Shown here piece after piece: positions 39,233 to 50,172 of a stretch of DNA of 64,000 nt. The stretch is taken from assembly GCA_963682055.1 (NCBI GenBank), contig OY821743.1, positions 17,643,566-17,707,565 of the forward strand. Reading direction: 5' to 3'. The notes beneath the pieces are model-generated. The model worked only from the letters and a program-made list of their open reading frames with translations, had not been told where the DNA came from and searched no databases. The first letter of the stretch is position 1, and each line of letters starts with the position of its first letter. The position numbers and the translations under genes were made by a program. This stretch comes from Primula veris (lineage: Eukaryota > Streptophyta > Magnoliopsida > Ericales > Primulaceae).

Positions 39233-39283
39233 TCAAGACAACGACAATTGGCGCACTTTGGCCAAGTAGCTAAGGCATCATAG

Positions 39284-39853
39284 GCGTCGACTTCTAAAAG
39301 GCAATGCACACCACGACGACATCCGCCCATTTCTTTCTCAGACCTCGACGAAGAAGGGGTGATATACCCCCACGGGGATGCCATTAACCTCTGTGTTCAA
39401 ATAGGCCTTGACACGGTCAGCAGGGTGCTTGTCGACCAAGGAGCCTCTTGTGATATCATGTACAAAGAGCTCTTCGACAAGATGGAGCTCAAGCCCCAAG
39501 ACTTACAGCCGACTGACGTCACACTGATCGGGTTCATCTCCGAGACGACTAGACCATTGGGAAATATCGTCCTTAGTGTCACCACCGGATCCCTGTCAGT
39601 TCCCGTGGAGTTCTTAATGGTCAACGACAGCTCCGGCCACAATGCCATCTTAGGCCGACCATGGCTGCATGCCATGAGAGCCATACCGTCGACCTACCAC
39701 CAAAAGGTGAAATACCCAAATGGTAGGGGAGAGATCGAGACGGCCAGAGGATGCCAAGAGGATTCCAGACGCTGCGAAGACATAACCGCGGCTCTCAAAA
39801 AGCAGCTGGTCGTTGTTGAACAACCCACCAGCACGAAAAAGCTAATCAACTAA
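39284..39853 (+). CDS. Aspartic protease region (pol N-terminus)
   Basis: Open from just after the TAG at 39281 to TAA at 39851-39853, with a first in-frame ATG at 39359. It contains the retropepsin active-site motif in the form usual for Tat elements (VLVDQGASCDIMY) and, downstream, the flap/ILGRPWLHAM motif. The role is cleavage of Gag-Pol. It is in frame with gag upstream and with RT downstream, so the three stops between gag and RT (TGA, TAG, TAA) are what separate them. The TAA probably reflects decay, since the frame continues after it. Confidence 0.85.
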   Translation, partial: ASTSKRQCTPRRHPPISFSDLDEEGVIYPHGDAINLCVQIGLDTVSRVLVDQGASCDIMYKELFDKMELKPQDLQPTDVTLIGFISETTRPLGNIVLSVTTGSLSVPVEFLMVNDSSGHNAILGRPWLHAMRAIPSTYHQKVKYPNGRGEIETARGCQEDSRRCEDITAALKKQLVVVEQPTSTKKLIN

Positions 39854-40627
39854 ATAGCCAAAACCGAAAGGGTTGTTGAAGAGCAAGTAGGAGAGAAGCT
39901 TAGGAAGGTGTACATTCCGGATACGGACGAGGAGCATTACTTCCTCATCTGCGATAACCTTCCTAAAGAGGAATCCGAAGGGTTAGAAGAGTTCATCTTC
40001 AACAACATCGAAAAGTTCGCCTGGAGTCCCAAAGACATGCCAGGCCTAGACCCTAATACGGCGTGTCACCACCTCAGCGTTAACGCCGAATACAAGCCAA
40101 TAGCTCAGAGGAGCAGAAAAGTATCTGTCCAGCATAGAGCGGCTATAATTGCTGAAGTCCAAAAACTATTGGAAGCCAGAGCCATAAGGGAGGTTTTCTA
40201 TCCAAAGTGGTTATCCAATCCGGTCGTCGTTCCTAAGAAGAACGGAAAGGAGAGAGTCTGTATAGACTTCACCAATCTTAACAAAGCCTGCCCGAGGGAC
40301 CATTTTCCCCTCCCAAGGATTGATCAACTGGTGGATGCCACAACGGGAGCAGAACGGATGACCTTCCTTGACGCATACTCAGGGTACCACCAAATCTCCC
40401 TCGCCCATGAGGATCAAGAAAAGACGTCATTTATATCGCCTTTGGGAAACTATTGCTATACGGTAATGTCGTTCGGTTTACGCAACGCGGGAGCAACATA
40501 CCAAAGGATGATAACGAAGGTATGCAGAGAGCATATAGGGAAGACCATGGAGGTATACATCGATGACATGGTCGTCAAAAGCGAAAAGGCCATATCCCAT
40601 CTCCAAGACATTAGGGACGTCTTCTGA
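39854..40627 (+). pseudogene. Reverse transcriptase, disrupted after the YIDD motif
   Basis: Frame-2 continuation with a first ATG at 39908. It includes the fingers/palm motifs (NPVVVPKKNGKERVCIDFTN, then FLDAYSGYHQI) and the catalytic box VYIDDMVVKS. It ends at TGA 40625-40627. Immediately after, the sequence for the segment linking palm and thumb is shorter than in related elements and the remainder (KGKFLGHMVSRRGIEANPDQ) is in another frame, which implies a deletion of about a dozen codons plus a frameshift. The enzyme is therefore not produced intact from this copy. Confidence 0.88.
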
Positions 40628-40664
40628 ACGTTAGTGCGCATTCGGTATTAGCAAAGGAAAATTT

Positions 40665-42068
40665 TTGGGGCATATGGTCAGCCGACGAGGAATAGAAGCT
40701 AATCCCGATCAGATCATAGCTCTCCAGAACCTGGCAGCACCCAAGAATAAGAAGCAGGTGCAAGAGCTCACGGGAATGATGGCCGCACTGAGCAGGTTCA
40801 TCAGCCGATCCGCAGACAAGGGACGGCCATTTTTTGAATCACTCAAGAAGGATAGAAAATTCGAGTGGGACCCGGAATGTGAAGCTTCATTTAACAGCCT
40901 CAAAGAATACTTAAGGACGCTGCCACTGCTAGTAAGGCCGAATAAAGGAGATATCCTGGCATGCTACCTAGCAGTTTCCACTACAGCTGTGAGCGTAGTC
41001 ATCCTAAGAGAAGAAGACCGCGAACAATTTCTGATCTATTTCGTTAGCAAAACTCTGGTTGAAGCCAAAACCCGATACCTGCCATTGGAAAAGCTATTCT
41101 TGACATTGGTAGTTGCTACCAGGAAATTGCCGCACTATTTCATAGCTCACCAGGTCCGAGTATACACAAAATTTCATATCAAGGAGTCACTTCGACGGAC
41201 GGACATCAGTGGCCGAGTGGCCGCATGAGGGGTCGAACTATCCCAATTTCATATCGAATTCGCACCCCGACATGCCATAAAAGGACAAGTCTTGGCCGAT
41301 TTCGTCGCAGAATTCACTAAAGGGTATGACGAGCCGTTAGCTATATCCCCACAATCACACTGACAAATACATGTCGATGGATCAGCCACCAAGGACGGAT
41401 CGGGAGCAGGGATCGTCCTCAAGTCTAGCGAAGGAGCAATCATAGAGAAAGGCATCAAACTGGGTTTTCGAGCTACCAACAATGAGGCAGAATACGAAGC
41501 CATGATAAACGGCATGCTCATTGCCCGATCGCTAGGATGCTCCCACTTAATTACGAGTTCGGACTCCATGCTGATCGTAAATCAAGCCATTGGCGAATAC
41601 CAAGCAAAAGATGACAGAATGATTCTCTACCAAGAGAAAGTCCAAAGCTTGATGGCCACCTTCGAACAGTGCGAATTAATAAGAATCAATCGCACCGAAA
41701 ATGCCCATGCCGATGCCTTGGCAACCCTAGCCTCGACATTAACATTAACTGACACTCGGTCGATCATAGTGGAACTTCTGGAAGCCCCGAGTATCACCAG
41801 AAGAATAGACCGAATAACGTCAATCCAGTACGAGCTAGGGTGGATGGATGACATGAGTCGCTATCTACGAGATGGTTCGCTTCCGGCGGACAAGATAAAG
41901 GCTTTGAAAATTATGAGAAAATCACCTCAGTTCTGGCTATCCGAGGACGATAAACTGTACAAATCCAGTTACCGAGGGCCCCACCTACTGTGCGTCCGGC
42001 CCGAACTGCAACTGCCAGTATTGGAGGAAATCCACGAAGGATCTTGCGGAGCACACATCAAAGGGTGA
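40665..42068 (+). pseudogene. RT thumb, connection RNase H and second (archaeal-type) RNase H, with stops
   Basis: Frame 3. The first part (to 41228) has the RT end and a gypsy-type RNase H/connection region (LAVSTTAVSVV...FVSKTLVEAKTRY). TGA codons at 41226-41228 and 41361-41363 interrupt it. The next stretch contains a second RNase H with HVDGSATKDGSGAGIVL, NNEAEYEAM and ENAHADALATLA, giving the D-E-D-type catalytic set. This extra domain is a diagnostic of Tat elements. A further TGA at 42066-42068 cuts the zinc-finger part of integrase. Confidence 0.88.
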
Positions 42069-43034
42069 TCCATTGCTAACAAAGCTATCACACAAGGATA
42101 TTGGTGGCCCTATATCAAGCGAGACGCCGATGTATATGTCCAAAGTTGCGACAAATGCCAACGATTTGCCAAAATACCACGGCTCCCATCGTCTCTGATG
42201 TCCCCAGTATCGGCTATGTGGCCGTTTGCACAATGGGCAATTGATTTGGTCGGTAAACTCCCAAAAGCGTCTGGCAGTGTGGAATATCTGATCGTTGCGA
42301 CGGATTATTTTACCAAATGGGTCGAAGCTAAACCCCTCCGAGAAATCAAAGCCAGCAACGTCAAACAATTCATCTGGGAATACATCATCACCAGGTTTGG
42401 TATACCGTACACTATTGTCACTGACAATGAAACCCAGTTCAAAGATGCTAATCTACAGGGTAACGGACAAGCTGAAGTGTCAAACCGAACAATACTAGAC
42501 GGCATCAAGACAACCCTCGAACAAGCAAAGGGGAGATGGCATGAGCGGCTACTCAACGTCTTATGGTCGTGCCGAACTACACCAAAGACGGGCACCAAGG
42601 AAACCCCGTTCAGCTTAGCATACGGCGTCGAGGCCGTCATACCAACGGAAATCGGGCTACCCACACTCCGAACGACCTTAGTCGAGCAGGGAGGCAACGA
42701 ACAAAGAATGAGAGAAGAACTCGACATGCTAGACGAAAAACGAGAGATAGCCTCCCTTATCCTAGCAAAATACCAACAAAGCGTGAAGCAAACTTATGAC
42801 AAGAGAGTAAAAGGGTCCAAAGAATTCATGATAGGAGAACTGGTGCTACGACGTGTAACGGTCTATACCCGCAATGAAATACATGGCAAATTGAGCCCTA
42901 CCTGGGAAGGACCGTACGAGATCGTCAAAAGAACAAGCCCGGTTACCTACAAACTCAAAAGCGTTCTGTTCAAAAACAGCAGAGGGGAGAAAAATTCTTG
43001 GAATGTGGCTAACCTAAAGAAGTACTACATCTAG
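42069..43034 (+). pseudogene. Integrase with an internal deletion in the catalytic core
   Basis: Frame 3, open from 42069 to the TAG at 43032-43034. It shows the end of the HHCC zinc finger (CDKCQRF), the first catalytic Asp (WAIDLVG), the second (TDNETQF) and the Glu (GQAEVSN). Only 16 residues separate the second Asp and the Glu, against about 35 in the family: the segment with the usual LGIK/SSPAYPQ motifs is missing in frame. The C-terminal part (GKLSPTWEGPYEIV...WNVANLKKYY) is intact. There is no chromodomain. Catalysis is very unlikely. Confidence 0.9.
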
Positions 43035-43137
43035 GCCGTCTCGCCAGCACAAATACATGTCCCACCCTACCTCTCTTACTTAATGACATTGTCTTTTGAA
43101 TAAATAAATTATCTTATCATGCTGTCTAACGAGTGCA

Positions 43138-43625
43138 GCTGAAATTCCCAAACGGCCTGTGTGCCTAGGAATACTATAAAATTCCCAAACGGCCTGTGTG
43201 TCTAGGAATACTATGAAATTCCCAAACGACCTGTGTGCCTAGGAATACTATAAAATTCTCAAACGGCCTGTGTGCCTAGGAATACTATGAAATTCCCAAA
43301 CGGCCTGTGTGCCTAGGAATACTATGAAATTCCCAAACGGCCTGTGTGCCTAGGAATACTATGAAATTCCGGCCTGTGTGCCTAGGAATACTATGAAATT
43401 CCCAAACGGCAGACGTACCTAGGAATACTATGAAATTCCCAAACGGCCTTTGTGCCCAGGAATACTGTGAAATTCCCAAACGGCCTTTGTGCCCAGGAAT
43501 ACTATGAAAATCCCAAACGGCCTTTGTGCCGAGGAATACTATGAAATTCCCAAACGGCCTTTGTGCCTAGGAATACTGTGAAATTCCCAACATGGCGTGT
43601 CTAAAAGAATGCCTAGGAATACTCA
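43138..43625. repeat. Minisatellite, 37-bp unit, about 13 copies
   Basis: Units of the type 'aaattcccaaacggcctgtg' + 'tgcctaggaatactatg' are tandemly repeated between the end of integrase and the antisense gene. Later units carry 'cctttgtgccc' variants and one is shortened. Tandem repeats in this hypervariable position are known for Tat-lineage elements. Confidence 0.95.
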
Positions 43626-43904
43626 AAATATATGCAGGTACCAACTGATCCAATGAGCAAGGATCAAAGGCAGAAAAGAAACTAGAAGAATAATGCAGGA
43701 AATAAAAGAATCAAAGGAAATAGCAACGCGACAATAAAACGAAGGCGATCAAATACCCAGCACAGAAAACAAAGGAATAGAAATCTCATCAAAGGAAACA
43801 ACATGACAATAAAACAATCCAACGCATGAATAAAAGAATAAAGCAAATAATTCTCGCCCGCATTACGGAGGCAACAAGATACAACCAGCAATAAAGAAAT
43901 GGAT

Positions 43905-44549
43905 TTAAGAACTACTACATGAGGAGCATGATGGCAATTGACCGAGCTTGACTTCTTCGTCATCCGTCGCCGTATCCCCATCGGTCTCCTCGCCATCAAA
44001 ACGCTCCTCAGAAATGAGGGCATCAAAGTTGGTCATATGAGCACCAACGCATGTCAGCGTCTTAAGCCGCGCGGAGAACTCGGCTCCTCTAGCGATCTCG
44101 TGAGCGTCCGAGGCCGCTTTACGACGAGCATCGTCGAAGGGAAGCTTACGAGCTTCGATCATAGCCGCAGAAGCATCGTATCTGGATCGGGACAGACGGA
44201 AATACTTCACCAACATATTGGCTTGGGTAACCAACGATTTCAATTTACCGAGGTATTTTTCCTTTACGCGTCAATATCGATCTAAACGACGCTCCTGAAC
44301 CTCAACAACATGCTCGGCATGACAAACATATTCCCGAAAAGAAGACGCTTGGGTTTTCAACTTGGACCTAAGTCGGGCATACTGATCGCGCAGTTCGACG
44401 TATTTGCCCATTAAAACGATGTAAGGCCAGTTGGCGTGCACTTCACTAGCCGCACCAGATGAGACCTCGTCCCAGGCAGCCCCAGTAGGTCCTAACCCCG
44501 GACTAACTAGGCATGGAGAACCAGCCTGGTGCGACGTAGTAACATGCGC
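43905..44549 (-). pseudogene. Possible sixth exon of the antisense gene
   Basis: Follows a strong acceptor (cctcgttttttttatag|GCGCATG) and is open in phase 0, like the other inferred exons, for 215 codons to the TAG at 43905, apart from one in-frame TGA (44271-44273). It encodes a coiled-coil part (KYVELRDQYARLRSKLKT) and an acidic tail (FDGEETDGDTATDDEE). I could not find a convincing matching donor at the end of exon 5, so this piece may belong to an alternative transcript or be decayed. Confidence 0.45.
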
Positions 44550-44677
44550 CTATAAAAAAAACGAGGAAGAAAGGGCAGATATGAATATTCATCAGTGAGA
44601 AAAGAAAAAACGGAAATAGCAAAACGCATATTTTTATACAAGCTCCAAGAAAAGCGACAAAACAAGCTACTCAATCA

Positions 44678-47600
44678 TTAGTCCGATAACCCATCGACAG
44701 ACACTGAGGTCTCTACGACATCAGCGAAATGAATATCTCGCAGTGAGGCGATTTGCGTCCCCAAACGTTTCTGCACGACCGCATCAATTCGGTTCAAGGC
44801 AGTCGTGGTCTCTGTTACCCCGGCCATCGCATCAACCATGCGTTCAGCCCGGGCAACACCACGCATCCCTTTTACATAGTCAATCACCTCTAAAGCACGG
44901 ACTCGGGTCCAATACGCTTTGGCGAAGGATAGCAGCAGGTCCGCGTCTTCGAAAACAGCCCCTAAAACCAAGTTCAAGCTCATCACACGGCCTCGGGCTT
45001 CATCACGAGAACGTCGAAGTGCACCAAGAAGCTCTTTTGCTTTACCCTTGTTTGCTGTATAATACGCGGTCTTCTTGCTGAAATTATCTCCCAAGTCCCG
45101 TAATCGAATCGACAAGTTTGAAATATGAACGTTCAGCCCCTCGATTTCATGACGCGCAGACTTTAATTCGGCAGTTAGGAACGCCTTAGATCTTTCAAGA
45201 CCATCTATAACATCGCCTACGCTATGACTAGGCGAGGTACAGACCACCATGGCAATGGGGTTGACAGGTACCTGGCAAGATTTTGTTTTTATACCCTTCA
45301 AAAGACAAACCCCCACAAACAAGGAAACTAACCAGGAAAGCCAAACAGAAAGAAAATGCAGCACCTATATTATCACTTCCCAAACGAATCCGTCTAGTTA
45401 CAAAAGAAACCCACAATACGGGTACCAAAAGACTTTACGCTAAGCTATATAGAAAATACCGCAAGTAAATGATCAAAGCTCCACCTGAGGGGATGCGGGC
45501 GGGGGAGTAACAGCAGCAGCAGACCGCGGAGTCGATGGAACCGACCCGGAATGGGGACGGAGCGCCGTGGAGGTAGTATGCCCTGGCAGCCGGGGAAGCT
45601 CCTCATCACGAAGATTCGCCCAGTCTAGGGGTTTCGGCGGTGCACCATGAGGACAGGGATACACCAATTCCGACCATGCCCGATCCGAAAAAGGAACCTT
45701 CGCGAAATTGATAGCACGCACATGAGCGCAAAAAACGAAGAAGTTAGCCATCATTGCAAACTTTGCCCGGTCATCTTCTTGCGCTGCTTTTAGAGCCGCA
45801 ACCTCCGATGTTCTGGCCTCCATATCTTCCGCCATAAGCAAGTTATCGGCCTCCAGTAGGTCATATTTTTCGACCAAATGCTCTTTCTCGGCCCCCAACT
45901 TCTCAATCTCCTCGGTCATGCGTAAGTTGTCCCCCACCAATTTCTCATAATCAGAGGCCAACTTAGCCAACTGGGCTTTCTCCTCAGCCGTTGTTTTACT
46001 TTCGGCCATCAGCTTCTCTTTCTCCGCCTCCAGCTCAGAGACCAACTTCACATGCTGAGCTTTATCCTCGACCATGGCTTTATTTTCGGCCATCAGCTTC
46101 TCTTTCTCAGCCTCTAGTGCTGACAGCTGATCCCTTAACACCACAATATCCACGAAAACCTATATTTAGAAACATCAGACACCAGCCAAAATAAGAGCAT
46201 CACGACTTATATACCAAAATATATACGCAACATACCCGAAGCGCATCAGTACTGGCCTGCTCTATAACCAACATTGCAGGCCGAGCAGCTATCTTCTCTG
46301 CATCCTTGACAACGAGGGGTTTAAGAGCAGTATACCTCATCCTCAAGACACGGGGTTGCTCCAACAAATTACCCCCACACCTGTCAATATAACGGGTCAT
46401 CGCAACCCCGTCCACCAACACCTTCTCAGGTTCCTCAAGAACCTCATCCTCGCCACCCACCATAACCTCCACGGCAGTCTCTTTGTCGACTTCCACCTCC
46501 ACTTCTTCCCTCACCTCCTCTGAATGACCAGTCTCAGGGGCCCTATGCTCGCTCATCTCCTCAGTACGGATGGGCGAGAATACCGGTAGGTCTATTGGGT
46601 CCTCGGTACGGATAGGCGAGATGACCGGCAGGGTCATCGTATCCTCGCCCATGTTCACCAGGAGGTTGATATGTCCGAATATGTTGTCGAACGACCCCTG
46701 AAACACAATAATACCCATAGACCGGGCAAGAGCAAGGGTAACCAAAGAAGAAGTCAGTAGCTGAAACAAGATGACAATTAAAGCGACGAAAAAGAGAATT
46801 ATAAGACAACAAACGAGAATTAAAGTGACGAAGACGTCAGTAGCTGAAACAGGATCACAATTAAAAACACGTACACCGGCATGGGTAGAGACATCCTCGG
46901 TGGTATCACCTTGGGCAGAGGCCACCACCCCCACACCTGTGTCAACATCCGCAACCTCCTCGGTGACTGATGTCTCCGTCCCCCTAGCCCTCTTCGTTGT
47001 CCCGGTAACGGGATCAGATGCTCGGCGCTTAGAACGAACGGGCTTTTTCTCTCCCCAAGCAGCGCTTCGAGACCTGACAACTTTTATGAATTCCTCCTCG
47101 GGCTCTTTGGGGATCTTGGGCACAGGATTCCCCTTTGTCACTGGCCCCGCAGGGTAACCTAACAACATAGGCGCAGAACGGCTCGCCGGATCCTTCGTCG
47201 GTCCAGGCCCCCACCAATTCCAAAGAGCCACTAGAGCTTCCATGTTGGGAGCGCCAAGGTCTGGAATATGGGGAGCAGCGGTAGCAGGCCCAGGAATCTG
47301 GTGTCCAGCGCAACCCCACTCGCCGGAACCAATCACAACACCAAGGTTATGCTCCTTGTTCGTGTCCGGCAGACCGATGACAAGCCGGGAGAAGGAGCGC
47401 AAAGTCTTCAAATAAGAGTTGTGCCGATCAAAACTCAAACTGTAGACCCCGAACACATCCTTCAGTTCGATAGGTATCCCGGCCAACTCCGACAACCTTT
47501 GAATACCGTTCAGGGTACGGTACCCATTCAGGGCTAGTTGGGCCGGAGCGATCTGGACGGCCTCGAAGAACGAAGCTGTCCATGCAGTGAACGGAAGTCT

Positions 47601-48038
47601 AAGACCCCCAGTAAAAAATGCCGAGGAACGTACGGCTACTTCGCCGGCAGCAACGAATCCCATTACCTCCTCATCGGAGACAGGCAGCCGAATGTGTATG
47701 TCATCGGGTATCCCGGCGAGCTTCTTAAAGTCCTCTTCCACAAATGGGCCAACTTGGGCCAGGCATTGGGTCAGAATTTCCTATCCAAACATCATCAAAA
47801 TTTCAATCAGTATACTAACCACAAACAAATCACACGATGAGACCCCCCCCCCCCCATATTACCAGAAACCCCAACGTTTTCCGACGCAACAACAATCCTA
47901 TACATGAAGAAAAACTACTAAACTACTAATCAACCTCCTAAGTAGACATATACAGGCAAACACGACCATATATCAACGCCACATACAGGACCACAACAAC
48001 AAATCAAATACAGATATTTCGAAAACACTTACAGTCAT
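44678..48038 (-). CDS. Multi-exon antisense gene: PF04195-like coiled-coil nuclear protein
   Basis: Inferred exons on the minus strand: 48038-48033, 47780-46875, 46697-46236, 46159-45485 and 45271-44678. Inferred introns have GT-AG ends, are all phase 0 and measure 252, 177, 76 and 213 nt. The reading frame is open throughout, giving about 880 residues; if exon 4 is not spliced it ends at 45473 and gives 686. Residues about 57-135 (LRLPFTAW...QIAPAQLALNGYRTL) match the 'putative gypsy type transposon' domain PF04195. Basic clusters near 246-267 (KKPVRSKRR, TKRARG) look like nuclear localisation signals. Residues about 463-595 form a long coiled coil with an internal repeat (EAEKEKLMAE twice). 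The 5' leader is T/C-rich. Function in the element life cycle is unknown. The gene is better kept than pol. Confidence 0.75.
46698..46874 (-). other. Intron 2 of the antisense gene, with internal duplication
   Basis: 177 nt, GTACGT donor and TTTCAG acceptor. It contains a duplicated segment ('tttaattgtgatcctgtttcag' and 'tttaattgtcatcttgtttcag' type), so three TTTCAG acceptor candidates are present. Because its length is a multiple of three and it has no stop, retention would add a hydrophobic stretch to the protein. Confidence 0.65.
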
Positions 48039-48600
48039 ATTCGAGAGCACGAAGGGGAAAGCAGCAGCAAATCTCTCCACAGTCAGGAGAAACCCTCGAT
48101 ATTCTCCTTCGATAGAGAGGCAGAAATTTTTTTGGCGGGAAGAACAAACCCTAGAGAGAGAAGATAAGAGATATTTTTTTTCAGGAAATTATGAGATAAA
48201 AATTAAAGGGATTACTTGGCACAGTTACAAGGAGTGGAGCCACAGAAAGAATAAAATAATAACCGTCCTTTCGTGTGACAGAGGTTTACCTTTTTTCCAC
48301 CCACAGAAAAATCCCCAACTGCTGCTATTTTCAACAAATCAAGGCTCCAGATCTTGCCACGTCAGTTAGTGTATCCCACTACCCAAGGCAGTTCACATCA
48401 TTACACCTAAATAAACGGCCAGTGGACCCTACCACGAAAAGCTTCCAACATACGCTACCAATATTACCAAACCGAGGATGTCCTCCGCTTAAGTTCCTCG
48501 ACGCCAAACCGTGTCTTACCCGAATAGCACACCGACCAGGGTGGGCGGAGACCATTCCTAGCTCGACGGTATTTAAGCATCAAGCCTAACAACGCTCTCC
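48039..48600 (-). promoter_or_regulatory. Promoter and leader region of the antisense gene
   Basis: Upstream of the inferred ATG at 48038. The last 150 bases before it are rich in CT and include 'tctctctctagggtttg', typical of plant nuclear gene leaders. No single TATA box stands out. The region lies between this gene and the polyadenylation end of small gene 5. Confidence 0.4.
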
Positions 48601-48801
48601 GGGGGGATAACCACGGTGCACCATGCTCAGTGTTCGATACCGAGATACAGCGAATAATATAAACATAAGGACAAAGCAAATACAAAATAAAATAGACAGG
48701 ATCAAGTTGCAAAGCAGAAGTTTTATTCATCCACAGCGGGGGATACAAACAAACAAAACAACAGGAAAAGAAAAGTTTACAAGAAATACAACCCATCCTA
48801 C

Positions 48802-49993
48802 TTCTTCGAACTACCCCCCATGTCGACATCCTTTTTTGCCAAGAGCTCCTCCAGACGCTCTTTTTCCCTAATCAAATGAGAAATGCCAATCTCCACTTGT
48901 TTAAGAGAATAAGATTGAGACTTGCACTTCTGCTCGTGATGCGTGATCGACCAAGGTGACACAAGATCGACCAAGGGGTGGACCTATCTATCAGGTTTCT
49001 TGAACAAATGTGGAATAAAATCAATGATAAAAATAACAATAAATAAAAGCCAAACTAAAGACCGCGACCCGTCACCTATAAAGAGGTGGGAACCTTGGTA
49101 TGATTAGATGGTATAGAACCGCGACCCGTCACCTATAAAGAGGTGAGAACCTTGGTATGTGAAGACGCCACAAACGGTTGCGGGATACCGATTGATAAGT
49201 CGGTTTTGAACGCTACAAGGTAACCCCTTGATAAGTTCGGAAAGTTCAATGAAGAACCAAAGAGAAAACTCTCAAATATATTAATCAAAAACTTGATTTT
49301 TACAATCTGATTTGACCCCTATTTATGCTTGGAACAAGCCTCCAAGAATTGGGAAAGTCTAAAGAAGATAAGTTCAAAATTACAATAAATTCATATAGGT
49401 ATCATAAAAATGAGTGCTTAGACTTCTCCAATACATTGAAATCAGCCTCCATGTATTTAAATCTTCTAGAATCAGCCCCCTTTTGGTTCATGCATGTAAA
49501 CCCACGAAATTATCCTTTAATGTGGTGTCTTGAATAGCTCCAATCAGGTTCACAAAGTAATGAGCTTCGTTTGGACTTGTCACGGCCGTGTTTAAGCTTC
49601 TATCAGACTCGTTTATTCTAAGTGTGAGCGCGTTCTTTCCCTCGTCATCGCGCATGCCTTGCAACAGCCCGTTAAGCGCTTCCTTAAACCTTTTAGCTCT
49701 AGCTCTCGTAACTGGTCCGATTGGAACTTGCAATGCGTCTCTCGGTGTAGCGGTCATGATCACATCAGCTCGGCTTCAAAGCGAGCAGCACTCTCCTCCT
49801 GCCAATACTGCTTGAACCGCCTCATTTCGGTCTGAGCACACTTAAGATCATACTTCAGCTACAACATCTCAATTTCTTTTAACTGAAGAGTTAAATCCTC
49901 TTCCCCGAAACCAGGGGGACGGGGTAGCAAGAAGGTAGACTCCTCTTCCAGAAGGGCTTTCTTTTTGGAGGCAGATCTAGTGATGGGAGCCAT
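48802..49993 (-). pseudogene. Small antisense gene 5, split by a solo LTR
   Basis: Begins with ATG at 49993 (MAPITRSASKKKALLEEE...), continues to 49768 with one in-frame TAG (49856-49858), and resumes beyond the nested LTR from 48936 to the TAG at 48802 (QKCKSQSYSLKQVEIG...LLAKKDVDMGGSSKK). The reading frame would be continuous in the empty site. Both halves are strongly helical and charged, as in a coiled coil, with a basic N-terminus. A TATA box (TTTATAAATGC on the minus strand) is at 50055-50065 and an AATAAA signal follows the stop near 48725. The gene is inactivated by the insertion and the stop. Family unknown. Confidence 0.6.
48937..49767 (-). mobile_element. Nested solo LTR (831 bp) with target duplication GCTCG
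   Basis: Termini TGATG...CATCA, flanked by GCTCG at 48932-48936 and 49768-49772. Read on the minus strand it opens with a short frame containing VPIGPVTRARAKRFKEALNG, a motif I know from the 3' end of coding regions running into LTRs of plant gypsy elements. It then has a TATA-like GCATAAATAGGGG near 49330-49315 and a 57-bp direct duplication at 49061-49160. No internal domain is present, so it is a solo LTR left by recombination. It interrupts small gene 5 of the Tat element. Confidence 0.85.
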
Positions 49994-50172
49994 CTCAAAC
50001 AAAAGCAAGTTAGAAGAAACAAGAGATTGGATAATGAAGTACAGGCAATAGGGAGCATTTATAAAGAAATTCAAGGGTACAAAAAATGAAAAGGCACGAA
50101 ATACGAAAAGATACAACTGTTCAAATACAAGTTCCAAAACGGAAAATACATCAGAAAAGTAGACTAATCTAA

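Noticed and set aside
42305..42727. 140-codon frame antisense to integrase
   Set aside because: Lies opposite conserved integrase codons and is explained as a shadow frame.
43285..43479. Repetitive minus-strand frame (GISQYSWAQR-like peptides)
   Set aside because: Simply the 37-bp minisatellite read through in one frame.
46561..47080. Additional minus-strand frames overlapping exons 2-3 of the antisense gene
   Set aside because: They follow alternative frames through intron 2. The phase-0 splice GGT|GTACGT to TTTCAG|GGG keeps the long conserved frame.
48464..48829. 121-codon frame on the minus strand
   Set aside because: It covers the 3' untranslated part of small gene 5 and the spacer. 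Cys/Tyr-rich composition and no initiation context.
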